From contig CAYULU010000001.1 in NCBI GenBank assembly GCA_964445745.1, forward strand, positions 40,610 to 104,609: a stretch of DNA of 64,000 nucleotides, in the 5' to 3' direction. This DNA is from UBA1443 sp964445745 (lineage in GTDB: Bacteria; Omnitrophota; Omnitrophia; Omnitrophales; Aquincolibacteriaceae). The notes under the pieces were generated by a model. That model made no database searches and was not told the origin of the DNA. It worked only from the letters and a program-made list of their open reading frames with translations. A program made the translations under genes and the position numbers. Positions 47,901 to 54,667 of this stretch are shown here, piece after piece (the stretch's first letter is position 1; every line of letters starts with the position of its first letter).

Positions 47901-49658
47901 CTGCCGGGCTCTCTTGTTTCGGTGAGTGTTAATCTTGAGGAATCCATGCAGATCATTAATAACGCGATAAAAATACGTATGATCGATAAAAAGTTAAAGG
48001 ATCTTGCGAATGCGGTCGGCAACTTCTCGCGTTTTTCAGATCTTCGGTGGGAGTTTGCTTCTGAAATTCCCTGGCCTGAATTAGTAAGAGTTACGTCGCC
48101 GGAAGAACAATATCGTCCTCGAAATGGTGTGGACAGAACTTATGGCACACAAGAAAACCGCTGGAATTATTGGTCCAATCAAATTGACGTCCGTTATGCT
48201 TTCTTGCATCTGATCGGTAATGCCCTGGAGCAGAAGCGGCCTCTGACAATTAAAGAGGTTGAAAAATATCTACGGACAGCTCACCACCGATTAATTTTCG
48301 GGGTGAATGATCAATCGCCCTATTATTCTCCGACGTTGCTTAGCATGGGATTTCCTAATCCTGAGGTAGCTTTGAGAGCGGGCACTGGTAAACTTTACTT
48401 GACTAAAGAAGGCATTACCGGTTACACGCAAAAGCTCAACGTTCTTCTGGAGCGTTTAGCGCGGCCCAAGTTGACCGTTGAGGATATTATTCAGCCTCTC
48501 TTTGATCTTCATCGAGCTATCATTGTCCCGGAAGTGCCTCGAGAATCCAAAGGGGCCTTTGCCTTTCCATTCGCGAATAATTCATTTTCGATGAATCAAA
48601 TCAATGCCGTAAGGCGTTTGCTGGGGCACGCCGGAATTTCTCACGACGGGATCGATTTTGCGTTGCTTCAGAACAGAAAGGATGTTACTCGCGCCTTAAA
48701 ATATTTCACAGCTCTGATGCGCGGGGAATCGTACCCCTCCGATGAGAATGCCTTTGCCCCCACAGTGGCAGGCTCAGCGCAGGCGCCTTCAGATGTTCGC
48801 CGCGCTGAGATCCGCGAATCTCCGGGATTTGAGCCTCTTGAACTGGAAGGGGAGTTGGAAGGTCAGTTGAAAGATCGGGGGTTTGCGCTTTTGGCGGAGC
48901 TTGAAAAACGGCCGGAGCTGAGGGATTATGTCCTAGGCTCGGAATTTGAAGAATTGGTCAAAAAACTGTTGGGAATCTTTGGGGATGTGGCAGTGTTTGT
49001 GAAGGGTGTCCGAGAGGCGATGATTCCTAAGATTTTGGCGGCTGAAACAGTGGATCTGGAACTTGCGAGTATCTTGCCGGATGCGATGTCAGCTTTGACA
49101 GCCACGTTGAAACAGGTTAAAGGAAATGTGACCATTGCCGTGGGTGATATGCTGGATGTCATGGATCAGTTTATAGAAATTCCAAGCGAGTATACAAGTC
49201 AGGTCAATGAAATTGGCGTGACGGGAATGTTGCACCCTAAGGTCCGGACTCTTTTGCGGGAAAGAGGCGTTACCATCCGATCCGTCAAGCCAAAGTGGAA
49301 TTTTATTTCCCGAAATCAAAGCCAGGTACCTTATGTGACCGATACGAATTCCCTGGTTGAAATGCTTGCCGGTGTTTTTGACCCGATTCTGGCGGATCAG
49401 GTCGAAACTGGGGATGTTTCGGTACAGCGCTATCGGGACCGATTTTTGATTGTGGCGGCGATCCATCTTGCTGATATCAGGAGAATCGGAAAGGCGATGA
49501 GCCAATCCGAGATACTGGACGAACTTTTGCGACGTCTCAACTTGAAGGAGCAGGAAGCGATGATTGAGATCCGGGGAGGGAGGTTTGTCGTCTCCAGCAC
49601 GGCGATCCAGCTTTACCTCAAGATGCAAGCTGAAAAATCCATCCAAAGGGCCGCTTAA
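38997..49658 (+). CDS. Giant modular exported protein: TraB/TIKI-like, peptidoglycan-binding, GT2 glycosyltransferase and GHKL ATPase-like domains
   Basis: I chose ATG 38997 because it gives a clean signal peptide (about 14-37, ending VSADA); a TTG at 38934 would add 21 residues. No good ribosome-binding site is seen. The 3,553-residue product starts with a TraB/TIKI-like domain paralogous to that of the gene at 15756 (H96 in QDAHA, E124, GGFH with H504). RSETR (749) precedes an unrecognised domain. RAEVR (1120) is followed by an internal signal-like stretch and a peptidoglycan-binding domain (about 1161-1262). RSEVR (1520) opens a GT2 glycosyltransferase (1542-1885) with SPVFNERD, VDDGSSD, DGD (1630), QQRRW (1765-1769) and later membrane helices. 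RSEIR (1896) and RSELR (2151) open unrecognised domains. RSETR (2750) opens a GHKL-like ATPase (about 2854-2985) with ELVRNISQH, DRGAGF and GEGIGM. RAEIR (3269) opens the C-terminal domain. The GT2 call is strong; the TraB and GHKL calls are moderate. Confidence 0.85.
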   Translation: MSDKTIKNKSVQFRVTALAVLVCFITTSVSLPVSADASSAGPAVPTLLPFAELTIPDELGTMTKAVGAQSVAAGDPGKTSVQDSSQRTVILIQDAHAVNDAQNKIQQIIAHLQTHHYADVLLVEGAQGRLDPTILRNYPDKNVKQRVINEYLERAELAGVESAAVLNDTLGRFEGAEDWALYSENFDAYQRAQAEKESLLDVLSGYEHKLEMENTGRINSRLEDFLKQWTGFRSGSVSFHDMLISLQEFSSLAKEGDGFSELKRILDALGYEKSSQPTALEPAVKKMAAEFKQKFANVMDVRDQANFYMNYQKFLTGQLGAGEMLSHLLRLGRKLGKEPRLSPEMRRLLGHTQTLAAIKGNRLFEELNRFLVMVAMSLAQNSDDVSTVERYEKLFILEDLVKLELTHHSISSLMKSGAHSTKVETSSRAPDLQAPDKIKVLNLDDFDLGFLSDFGLSVSDFEKRLQPAIDFYRAALERDRVFYERIKAVPESDRTIVLIAGGFHTSGIERLLRENQDSYAVVTPRIESLKGSENYFRVMNNDFSYQKYLGTTYYDGLIRHAIRKLTEGLGEAELRQTAKRWRDNLIRDLASQNRITDFGQYSHYLDDLNQVYAERFAKDLKPLTKEDILEVIKKELEKFKSDVLVSLRRQVEGDLQSTTAGIQGLEDQKESSGTKPSDLALDIPVSKPSMLSAALALAPRVPILKLPLSEVRQPTVVASDIPEALREPVSLEASGIEIGPGVGEEGSGRSETRVNDAVKEKIESIRAGLHQLLRWLVAKMAVGPWREKMLGFLLESDHVKILIDDGKKHQLKRYVAKYEPKTGRVYLSQVFPGHYSKESLLSHLPGAAQPEIYKGKGVELILGDDGRPYLSVKFDQPVLIVDSDQKILQSENIKPLLVPLPKVSETIAFLKKTVPGFSRWQKARVKALEQQKLEAARLWFNAGRFMARESKAFDKDGDVDTLEYGSSRFEVGISDSGEEIVVRVFNRDTGILDGILFYPFLVGAWFTAGQGYANEIPVLDPGLPPMALRFSLGDKGVYVSSVAEISVYLQADGVRSEELIPSFEEAVAKNPDYPGVLLPHTAGKIEKLKLFPLEQSPDMIGPPFHVNPEGPNAPYILRARAEVRSEDGRRPAGMISNVRKILMAGILSIAMMSSAIAMSPRSFGAFQGGLQTLGWYTGKVDRKDGPRTQSAVRTLQTILRDELGFTGIRVNGRYDDPATLAAVKELQRKFQELWTAKYRGGVDGVLGPATAPFFKRYLELLRKGREAQGLVGQGLSDSVVLPSYFLSDPATEVLNNPTLQAGFSGLGFQVIQRLLVSRQLVPKTQETRNFIYTYLYETHQIVQTAKQTLTDSEFQRVFHSKKSEMTLERVAQLAMFVFDLNNHESMGHVHIKNKRGSDFSQAQIVIGTRKELFQKNLFKKIAGVTETQPATSKEWEEFLVTGSSANRNRIAMVIIHFLRAPRGLSFEKLFPIDTVEGSKIWGKYYQTQSLEKAMRNFSERAKRFRDDWGQVTQYYLSHQRSEVRAEGSLPDDVRDSMLPEKLPNVVILSPVFNERDKLPEVLENIKQQKYLKNVIFVDDGSSDTTATFLRDSGVYFISFAKNAQKEGALLNALEILQNRYGLPDYFVAIDGDSYFGGENILAVLKKAIKEMEKGGNVARPIDIEAHLTARSGALEWLQGIHWYLTMGIRTIYSKISFFPPSLLGGGNIFKTQVFLDAVAKRKAGFEAGDVELNGIISSMGKVAKPLSTVRVRTEVFKKWNDFFKQQRRWARAQLEGTPNWFFAVFLSGLVLFDAFILWNLPAFLALTAVLAVASVFSVMLRYGVMQFQKFASAGSKRNLPEQQSIRVRFWRDVVLLSPLLALYETVNMFTMFNVATFQQLQAPKSIPPWTDTTATRSEIRSDEIDPNPNDYGLRRGRLSRDSEIMLGSLADYLSRNQIARDDANLIARTLVRMKPLSLELLRDWGVLTAEETRLVAAGDIGKIMISQDMSNSLAQRMRRLLESYDQREFYDQRRYTRAQKDVLLSRLIPVDQIDAILARSPDLNDGVVIEMLDSRFSLILQMDRAIEIAASLRELGIVSSLAWRILIKQGTDRALSWASDAQAVVERIKDAQGVNGQRNAWLMIMNHGIEKVEEAERRGTLPKLMNAWDTRSELRDNDIPEGLKEEIQRAYGRAGGPEIFAEHLSMENIIHQVLEDFGKDNNVKLVEGKDFELFWYRQRFGIIMKNAESNKYNTDEVKAEIIERLKSYYHKYKPKINVNVEPLDDGVEVSYRITPASLTEFGKFFGTADIQYYDEGHRFPRPFTPEEIREKFVHKAEMFLRGMELYELPPDAIEKFKKWALGVVASALANSDRYGRKEIIRTESIKRSVRERHEDGYRYTTLNAMRKNAEGSVLFDFLLRELRRRENAKRVVYLARGAGSLKKVARYANWLFSPEIVQGARENFLFMLSQDTEWDVIRDIKDLFRFSPETYLPGEGGDPDEFVESVSYDVLERQAMEILEDLDNGKSRLMHGPGLGAREIKPHGEDGKGPNRFAQFFDRIYDWVKEAGIVDGLQPGETILVVDESSSGTYPWILKYVIETRYRAELAKRLGKPVSEIKLQVIFWAGGRSNNDYGIVGFPMFYPNDYKKTFGFGDFASHAISVAGENMPHPVKVGRYSKGDADEGEYEVEETDVLLGAYLNSMFIYNEVVKFYSELNGIVLKKDKTEQEWNLVLHYLALKLPPEVEVTPAALARASGFALTADDIQKELSRSETRGSVPLKDGFEKFVERVDVIRREWDTSVKKADEGKQGAKESFASEAVVSLGALKSGHLCLVRGNFDKLTQGLRTALDAVRDEFPVFKSGDETDPLSGELKMLTELVRNISQHVQSKEGIVAIQFDKEAKRLYVAAIDRGAGFSFRTQGAEEASGIAIRDAGHFVQSGINRVGEGIGMRAVVRQCEHVLIRSGDKEWSDEDLKSQGVIPGVERKDGLPGSLVSVSVNLEESMQIINNAIKIRMIDKKLKDLANAVGNFSRFSDLRWEFASEIPWPELVRVTSPEEQYRPRNGVDRTYGTQENRWNYWSNQIDVRYAFLHLIGNALEQKRPLTIKEVEKYLRTAHHRLIFGVNDQSPYYSPTLLSMGFPNPEVALRAGTGKLYLTKEGITGYTQKLNVLLERLARPKLTVEDIIQPLFDLHRAIIVPEVPRESKGAFAFPFANNSFSMNQINAVRRLLGHAGISHDGIDFALLQNRKDVTRALKYFTALMRGESYPSDENAFAPTVAGSAQAPSDVRRAEIRESPGFEPLELEGELEGQLKDRGFALLAELEKRPELRDYVLGSEFEELVKKLLGIFGDVAVFVKGVREAMIPKILAAETVDLELASILPDAMSALTATLKQVKGNVTIAVGDMLDVMDQFIEIPSEYTSQVNEIGVTGMLHPKVRTLLRERGVTIRSVKPKWNFISRNQSQVPYVTDTNSLVEMLAGVFDPILADQVETGDVSVQRYRDRFLIVAAIHLADIRRIGKAMSQSEILDELLRRLNLKEQEAMIEIRGGRFVVSSTAIQLYLKMQAEKSIQRAA

Positions 49659-49697
49659 AAAGCTTTAACCAAAGGGCATGTGCCATCTTTCCTGATC

Positions 49698-49730
49698 GCT
49701 CCCTAACAGGATGCTAAAAAGGAGCTTTTT
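49698..49730 (+). terminator. Possible terminator after the third giant gene
   Basis: GCTCC (49698-49702) can pair with GGAGC (49721-49725), followed by five T. The stem is short and the 18-nt loop long, so this is weak. It is the only terminator-like signal between the giant gene and the permease gene. Confidence 0.35.
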
Positions 49731-49822
49731 CATTAGCTGGCCATCAGCCGGCCAAGAAGATTTTCTGTCTTTATAAAAAATTTTGATACAATATGCCCTT
49801 CAAAAGTGAAAGGATTTTTTAA

Positions 49823-51229
49823 ATGGAAAAATTCAAGATTCCTCTTGTCATTCTTGCGATCCTTCTGATCGGAGCGGGTCTGTTGCCGGAGGCCGGTTTT
49901 TCTCCGCAACAGGTCGTTTCAGTTCTTGTTTTTCTCGTGATTTTGTGCGGCACTCTTTTTTACTGGAAGTTTCGTCTGGCGTTCGCATTTGCCGGTATTT
50001 CGATCTTGTTAGGCACTAAATTGATTGATGTCCCGCATATTATCGAGTTTGCGGGTCTTGATATCATTTTGTTTCTGGTGGGAATGATGACGATCATTGG
50101 TTTCCTCGAAGAGAACCACTTCTTTGAGTATCTTGTGGCCCGTGCCGTCGACAAGGTGGGGGAACGTCCTTATTGGCTGATTTCCATGCTCATGGGGATG
50201 GCGTTTTTTTCTGCGGCGCTGGTGGATGAAGTGACTTCCATTTTATTCATGATGTCGACCTTGTTTCATATTACCCGGCGTTACAAAATCAATCCGGTCC
50301 CTTTTTTACTGATGATCGTTTTTGCCACCAATATCGGAAGCAGTGCGACGGCTGTTGGCAATCCGATCGGAGTTATGATCGCTCTCCGCGCCAAACTGAC
50401 CTTCCTGGATTTTTTGAGGTGGGCGGCTCCCGTGTCTGTGGTGTGTCTGCTGGTGACAGTGATTTTGTCCTTTTTTCTTTTCAGGAAACCGATCCGTGAG
50501 TTAGGGGAAAATATGAGGGAGGAGGGGAACGAGCCTCACGAGCTAGAGCGTGTTCACTATACGCAAGCGGGGATTCGTCAATGCTGGCTACTTTTTTCGG
50601 CCACGGTGATCTGCCTCATTCTCCATCACAACATCGAAGAGTTTCTTCATCTGGAGAAGAACACGCTTCTGATCGGAACGGCCTTGTTTTTTGCGGCGGT
50701 TTCAATTTTTTTGAAAGGGGCAGAGGCAAGAGACTTTTTCATGCGGCGTGTGGATTGGTGGACGCTCACTTTTTTTATGAGTCTGTTCGCGTCGGTCGGG
50801 ACTCTCAAATATGTCGGCGTGACGGAGCATATCGCTCAGGGGATGATCCGGATCGGTAGTGGCGGTGGATTTTTGCTTCTGAATGTTTTTACGGCCGCGA
50901 TTTGTCTGTTGACGGCATTTATGGATAACGTTCTGGCGGTGGCGACGTTCTTGCCGATCCTCGCGGACATTCAATCTATCGGTGTCTATGTTTTTCCGTT
51001 TTGGTGGGCGATGCTTTTTGGGGGGACGATGTTCGGGAATGCAACGGTCATCGGGAGTACGGCCAACATTGTTGCCATGGGAATGTTTGAAAAGGAAACC
51101 GGCCAGGCTATCAAGTTTATCGATTGGCTCAAACCGGGTCTGGTGGTTTCTGCGGTGACGGTTCTTGTGGCCATGGGGTTGTTGTATCTGCAGTTTCCTC
51201 TGATGCCTGACGCGCCGGCTCACTTTTAA
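49823..51229 (+). CDS. ArsB/NhaD-type (SLC13-like) ion permease
   Basis: This 468-residue inner-membrane protein belongs to the ArsB/NhaD (CitMHS/IT) superfamily, whose members move sodium, arsenite, citrate or similar ions. Typical segments are DIILFLVGMMTIIGFLEE, AALVDEVTSILFM, the NIGSSATAVGNPIGVM loop and its pseudo-repeat TAFMDNVLAVATF with GNATVIGSTANIVAMG. The two inverted halves carry the N-P and S-T-A-N motifs expected at the substrate site. About 12 helices are predicted by eye. The substrate is not determined. GAAAGGA lies 8 nt before the ATG, and TACAAT (49787-49792) may be a -10 element. Confidence 0.88.
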   Translation: MEKFKIPLVILAILLIGAGLLPEAGFSPQQVVSVLVFLVILCGTLFYWKFRLAFAFAGISILLGTKLIDVPHIIEFAGLDIILFLVGMMTIIGFLEENHFFEYLVARAVDKVGERPYWLISMLMGMAFFSAALVDEVTSILFMMSTLFHITRRYKINPVPFLLMIVFATNIGSSATAVGNPIGVMIALRAKLTFLDFLRWAAPVSVVCLLVTVILSFFLFRKPIRELGENMREEGNEPHELERVHYTQAGIRQCWLLFSATVICLILHHNIEEFLHLEKNTLLIGTALFFAAVSIFLKGAEARDFFMRRVDWWTLTFFMSLFASVGTLKYVGVTEHIAQGMIRIGSGGGFLLLNVFTAAICLLTAFMDNVLAVATFLPILADIQSIGVYVFPFWWAMLFGGTMFGNATVIGSTANIVAMGMFEKETGQAIKFIDWLKPGLVVSAVTVLVAMGLLYLQFPLMPDAPAHF

Positions 51230-51240
51230 AATTACCTGAG

Positions 51241-51363
51241 GGGTCGGGGAGTTTTCCCGACCCACTCACCCTTAGGGACGCCCTGCTGTATAGGGCGGCA
51301 TCGAAGGGTCTCGTTAATGAGATTCTTTTTCGAAGCCCCGGTAGGATTTAGCTGGCGTTACCG
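51241..51363. other. Series of four hairpins between convergent genes
   Basis: Four separate stems follow the permease stop. They are GGGTCGGG/CCCGACCC (51241-51263), CGCCCT/AGGGCG (51279-51297), TCGAA..TCTC/GAGA..TTCGA (51301-51333) and CGGTA/TACCG (51339-51363). None is followed by a clean T-run, so it is not a simple terminator. It could be a folded 3' region serving both converging transcripts or an unrecognised RNA. Strand is undecided. Confidence 0.45.
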
Positions 51364-51419
51364 ATGGACGGGAGCTCAGTCTTTTACGCGCCAACTTGCG
51401 GATTTAAGAAAACTACTGA

Positions 51420-51830
51420 TTATGCTGTCCCGCCCCGCTCGACCATAATGTAGGTTTCCCAAAGCGGTTTCCAGTCCAGGATTACCCGAATCCGGAGCAG
51501 GCAATCTTCCTTCACGATAAGATCCGCGGGAAATGCGTGTTTGTGCCAGCGGAAAAGAACGCTGGAAGTGACGGGTTCAATGTCCATCGGGGCGGTTTTA
51601 AGGGTTGGGCTGTCTGGTAGCTCGTATTCAATCACTTCCTTGTGAAATTGTTTGTCCTTTCGCCAGCAGGTGACGGCGTAGAGATTTTTAAGATGGCACG
51701 GGTACGAAGGGACGTGAAGATTGCTGAGACAGGACATCGCGTTGTAAGAGTCTCGCGGGCCGTCATTAAATTCGCGGCAGATCATGAATTGAAGCAGGCT
51801 GATCGTGTCATGGGTCATGCGGTGCATCAT
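51420..51830 (-). CDS. Uncharacterised small protein (about 136 aa), only minus-strand gene
   Basis: I do not recognise a named family with confidence. The translated sequence looks real: ordered beta-type segments (LYAVTCWRKD, HKEVIEYEL, SVLFRWHKHAFP, CLLRIRVILDW, TYIMVERG) end with a conserved-looking WETYIMVERG. It resembles small DUF6941-type proteins of similar length, but this is only an impression. I took ATG 51830 as the start; a TTG at 51854 and later ATGs are possible. It is divergent from lysS, whose promoter (51869-51897) lies just beyond its start, and converges on the permease gene. Confidence 0.6.
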   Translation of the reverse strand: MMHRMTHDTISLLQFMICREFNDGPRDSYNAMSCLSNLHVPSYPCHLKNLYAVTCWRKDKQFHKEVIEYELPDSPTLKTAPMDIEPVTSSVLFRWHKHAFPADLIVKEDCLLRIRVILDWKPLWETYIMVERGGTA

Positions 51831-51868
51831 AATTGAAACCGATATCCTTTTCAAGATTTGAACTCAAT

Positions 51869-51897
51869 TTGACCCTGTCTTGAAACTAACATATAAT
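51869..51897 (+). promoter_or_regulatory. Consensus sigma70 promoter of lysS
   Basis: TTGACC (51869-51874), a 17-bp spacer and TATAAT (51892-51897) match the sigma70 consensus at 11 of 12 positions. The expected start near 51904 gives a leader of about 47 nt. It should drive lysS-lolC-lolD. Confidence 0.8.
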
Positions 51898-51950
51898 GGC
51901 GTCTCCAATCGTCTTAAATCATTCCGAATCAAGGCATAAGGAAAAAACTC

Positions 51951-53363
51951 ATGAGTACTTCAGATTATGGAGCTAGGTTTCTCCCGAAAGAATCGATCAT
52001 CGGCGTTCTGGCTGATTTTCAGCCCGGGAAAAAGGTTCGAATAGCGGGTCGTGTGATGTCCCGTCGGGATATGGGAAAGAGCACTTTTTCAGACGTCAAA
52101 GATGAAGGGGGGCGGATTCAGACCTATGCCAAAAAAGACATGTTGGGAGAGGAAAATTACAAGGCGTTCAAGGGGTTGAATCTTGGCGACATCATCGGTA
52201 TCGAAGGTGAGCTTTTTCTTTCTCGAACGGGAGAAAAGACGGTCAAAATCGAAAAATACGAACGGCTGTCAAAGATCGTTCAAACGCTCCCTGAAAAATG
52301 GCACGGTCTGAAGGATATCGAAATTCGCTATCGGCGGCGGTATGTCGATCTGATCGTCAATGATGATGTGCGTGCAACCTTCAAAAAGAGAAGCCGGATT
52401 GTGAGCGAGATCCGCAAGTTTCTGGACGGTCGCGGATTTATGGAGGTGGAAACACCGATGATGCAGCCGCTTGCGGGGGGCGCTCGGGCAAAACCTTTCG
52501 TCACGCACCATCACGCACTGCACACGGACCTGTACCTTCGTGTAGCACCGGAACTTTACCTGAAACGTCTTCTGGTGGGTGGATTTGAAAAGGTCTACGA
52601 GATTAATCGTAACTTCAGGAATGAGGGGGTTTCGGTCCGGCACAATCCCGAATTTACCATGATGGAGCTCTACCAGGCCTACGCGGATTATTCGGACATG
52701 ATGAACATCACAGAAGAACTTGTTTCTCACCTTGTGAAAATGCTTTACGGGACGGAGGAAATTCCTTACGGTGACCGGACGCTGAATTTTAAGACACCGT
52801 GGAAACGCATTTCTTTTTACGGTGCCCTTCAGGATGCGACCGGTATGGATTTTCGTACCGTCAATGTGCGGGAAGCCGCCAAGAAACTGCATGTCGAATT
52901 TTCCGACACAATGGAAGATATTGACATTCTCAACGAGATCTTCGGGGAGAAAGTCGAGAAGGAACTTTGGGACCCGACCTTTGTGATCGATTATCCGACG
53001 GTGATGACTCCGCTTGCAAAAGCCAAATCTGACGACCCGAATCTTGTTTACCGTTTTGAATTATTTATCGCACGCATGGAGGTGGCAAACGCCTTTTCTG
53101 AACTCAATGACCCGGCCATCCAGAGGCAACGGCTGGAAGATCAGCAAGAGTTGATCGGCGAAGAAAAAGAAATCGATGATGACTTCCTGATGGCCCTGGA
53201 GTATGCGATGCCCCCGGCGGGGGGACTTGGAATCGGGATTGACCGGCTTGTGATGCTTCTCACGAATCAGCTTTCGATCCGCGATGTCATCCTGTTCCCG
53301 CAGTTGAAGCCCCTGAAGAAGTCTGAAGAAGGGCTGACCGCGACGGAGAATGAGCCGGTATGA
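51951..53363 (+). CDS. lysS: Lysyl-tRNA synthetase, class II
   Basis: LysS charges tRNA-Lys. The N-terminal OB-fold anticodon-binding domain (about 28-115; VRIAGRVMSRRDMGKSTFSDV) is followed by the class II core. Motif 1 lies near IRYRRRYVDLI, motif 2 is YEINRNFRNEG with HNPEFTMMELYQAYADY, and motif 3 is GLGIGIDRLVMLLT. The 470-residue length is slightly short of the usual 490-510. AAGGA lies about 8 nt before ATG 51951. The stop overlaps the next start (ATGA), so it is co-translated with lolC. Confidence 0.96.
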   Translation: MSTSDYGARFLPKESIIGVLADFQPGKKVRIAGRVMSRRDMGKSTFSDVKDEGGRIQTYAKKDMLGEENYKAFKGLNLGDIIGIEGELFLSRTGEKTVKIEKYERLSKIVQTLPEKWHGLKDIEIRYRRRYVDLIVNDDVRATFKKRSRIVSEIRKFLDGRGFMEVETPMMQPLAGGARAKPFVTHHHALHTDLYLRVAPELYLKRLLVGGFEKVYEINRNFRNEGVSVRHNPEFTMMELYQAYADYSDMMNITEELVSHLVKMLYGTEEIPYGDRTLNFKTPWKRISFYGALQDATGMDFRTVNVREAAKKLHVEFSDTMEDIDILNEIFGEKVEKELWDPTFVIDYPTVMTPLAKAKSDDPNLVYRFELFIARMEVANAFSELNDPAIQRQRLEDQQELIGEEKEIDDDFLMALEYAMPPAGGLGIGIDRLVMLLTNQLSIRDVILFPQLKPLKKSEEGLTATENEPV

Positions 53364-54667
53364 AGTTCGAACTTTTTATTGCTCATCGACATCTGACCCG
53401 GCGGCGCAAAAGTGGATTTATTTCCCTTATTTCCCTCATTTCGATTGGCGGCGTGGCGATCGGTGTGATGGCGTTGATTGTGGTGCTTTCAGTCATGACC
53501 GGGTTTGATACGGAGCTGAAGCGCAAGATCGTCAGCGTCCAGCCGCACCTGCGGATTGAAAAGTATCAATCGTGGGAAAACTCGGAAGAGGATATGCGGA
53601 AAATCCGGTCTCTCAATATCTCCAGTTTGAAGAACGTTGCCCGGTTTATTGAAAAACAAGCCATTCTCCGGACGGATGATAGCGCACAGGGTGTGGTGGT
53701 GATGGGGGTGGATACTGAAAATGAGGACATGGCTTTTTATCAGAAAAATATTGTGTCCGGAACGCTGGGCTTTCAGGAATCAGTTTATACGGAAAGCAAA
53801 CGCACCTGGTGGTTCAAGAAAAAAACGCAGAAGTCGAATGTGCCTAGCGTGGTCATTGGCGATATTCTCGCAGGGCGATTGCGCGCCCAGGTGGGGGATC
53901 TGATTTATCTGATTACGCCGGAGCCCGAAAAGAAAAATCCTTTTTTACCTCTCCCGATGCACGTCAAGACCTGGCCTGTGATTGTTCGTGGAATCTTTCA
54001 TGTCGGTATGTCGGATGCGGACGCCAATCTTGCCCTGATCAGTCTCGAAGCGGCCCAGGAGTTTTACCACATGGAGGGGAAAATTACAGGGCTGGGTCTG
54101 CGTTTTTTCAATGTGGATGATGCGGAAAAATGGAAATGGCCTTTGGCCGGTGAATTTTCCAATCAGTACGTGCTGGCCTCGTGGTATGACATGAATCAAA
54201 GTTTTTTTCAGGCGTTAAAAGTTGAAAAATTTTTATTGGGAATTCTGTTGCTTCTGATCGTCGTGGTGGCGGCATTTAACATTGTCTCTACGCTCATCAT
54301 GGTGGCGATGGAAAAAACGAAAGATATAGGAATTCTTCGAGCGCTGGGTGCGACAAAGTCGGCGGTTCGGAGAATTTTTATGATCGAAGGCATGAGCTAC
54401 GGATTTTGGGGCATGATTCTTGGCGTGGGGTTTGGCGTGTGGTTTTCTCTTAAGATTAATGACCTTGCCGATTTTCTTAAAAGCACTTTTGGTCTGGAAG
54501 TTTTCCCGCGCGACATTTATATCTTTGACAAGATTCCAGCGGAAGTTCACATGAGTGATGTGGTGACGATTGCGGGGATTGCCTTTGTGCTTGCGGTGAT
54601 TGCCGCCCTTTACCCTGCGCACCGGGCTGCAAGCCTTAAGCCCGTGGAGGCGCTCCGCTATGAGTAG
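53360..54667 (+). CDS. lolC: Lipoprotein-releasing ABC transporter permease, LolC/LolE family
   Basis: The LolCDE complex extracts outer-membrane-bound lipoproteins from the inner membrane and hands them to LolA. The 435-residue protein has the four-helix FtsX/MacB-type layout. The first helix follows an N-terminal RRRKSGFISLISLISIGG, a large periplasmic domain spans about 50-280, and three C-terminal helices include IVVVAAFNIVSTL and KTKDIGILRALGAT. The start overlaps the lysS stop by 4 nt. With a single permease gene here, a homodimer (LolF-like) or a second permease elsewhere is possible. The complex itself is evidence for an outer membrane. Confidence 0.92.
   Translation: MKFELFIAHRHLTRRRKSGFISLISLISIGGVAIGVMALIVVLSVMTGFDTELKRKIVSVQPHLRIEKYQSWENSEEDMRKIRSLNISSLKNVARFIEKQAILRTDDSAQGVVVMGVDTENEDMAFYQKNIVSGTLGFQESVYTESKRTWWFKKKTQKSNVPSVVIGDILAGRLRAQVGDLIYLITPEPEKKNPFLPLPMHVKTWPVIVRGIFHVGMSDADANLALISLEAAQEFYHMEGKITGLGLRFFNVDDAEKWKWPLAGEFSNQYVLASWYDMNQSFFQALKVEKFLLGILLLLIVVVAAFNIVSTLIMVAMEKTKDIGILRALGATKSAVRRIFMIEGMSYGFWGMILGVGFGVWFSLKINDLADFLKSTFGLEVFPRDIYIFDKIPAEVHMSDVVTIAGIAFVLAVIAALYPAHRAASLKPVEALRYE

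Noticed and set aside
54600..54659. Earlier in-frame start for lolD
   Set aside because: It lies well inside lolC, and family members start near the ATG at 54660.
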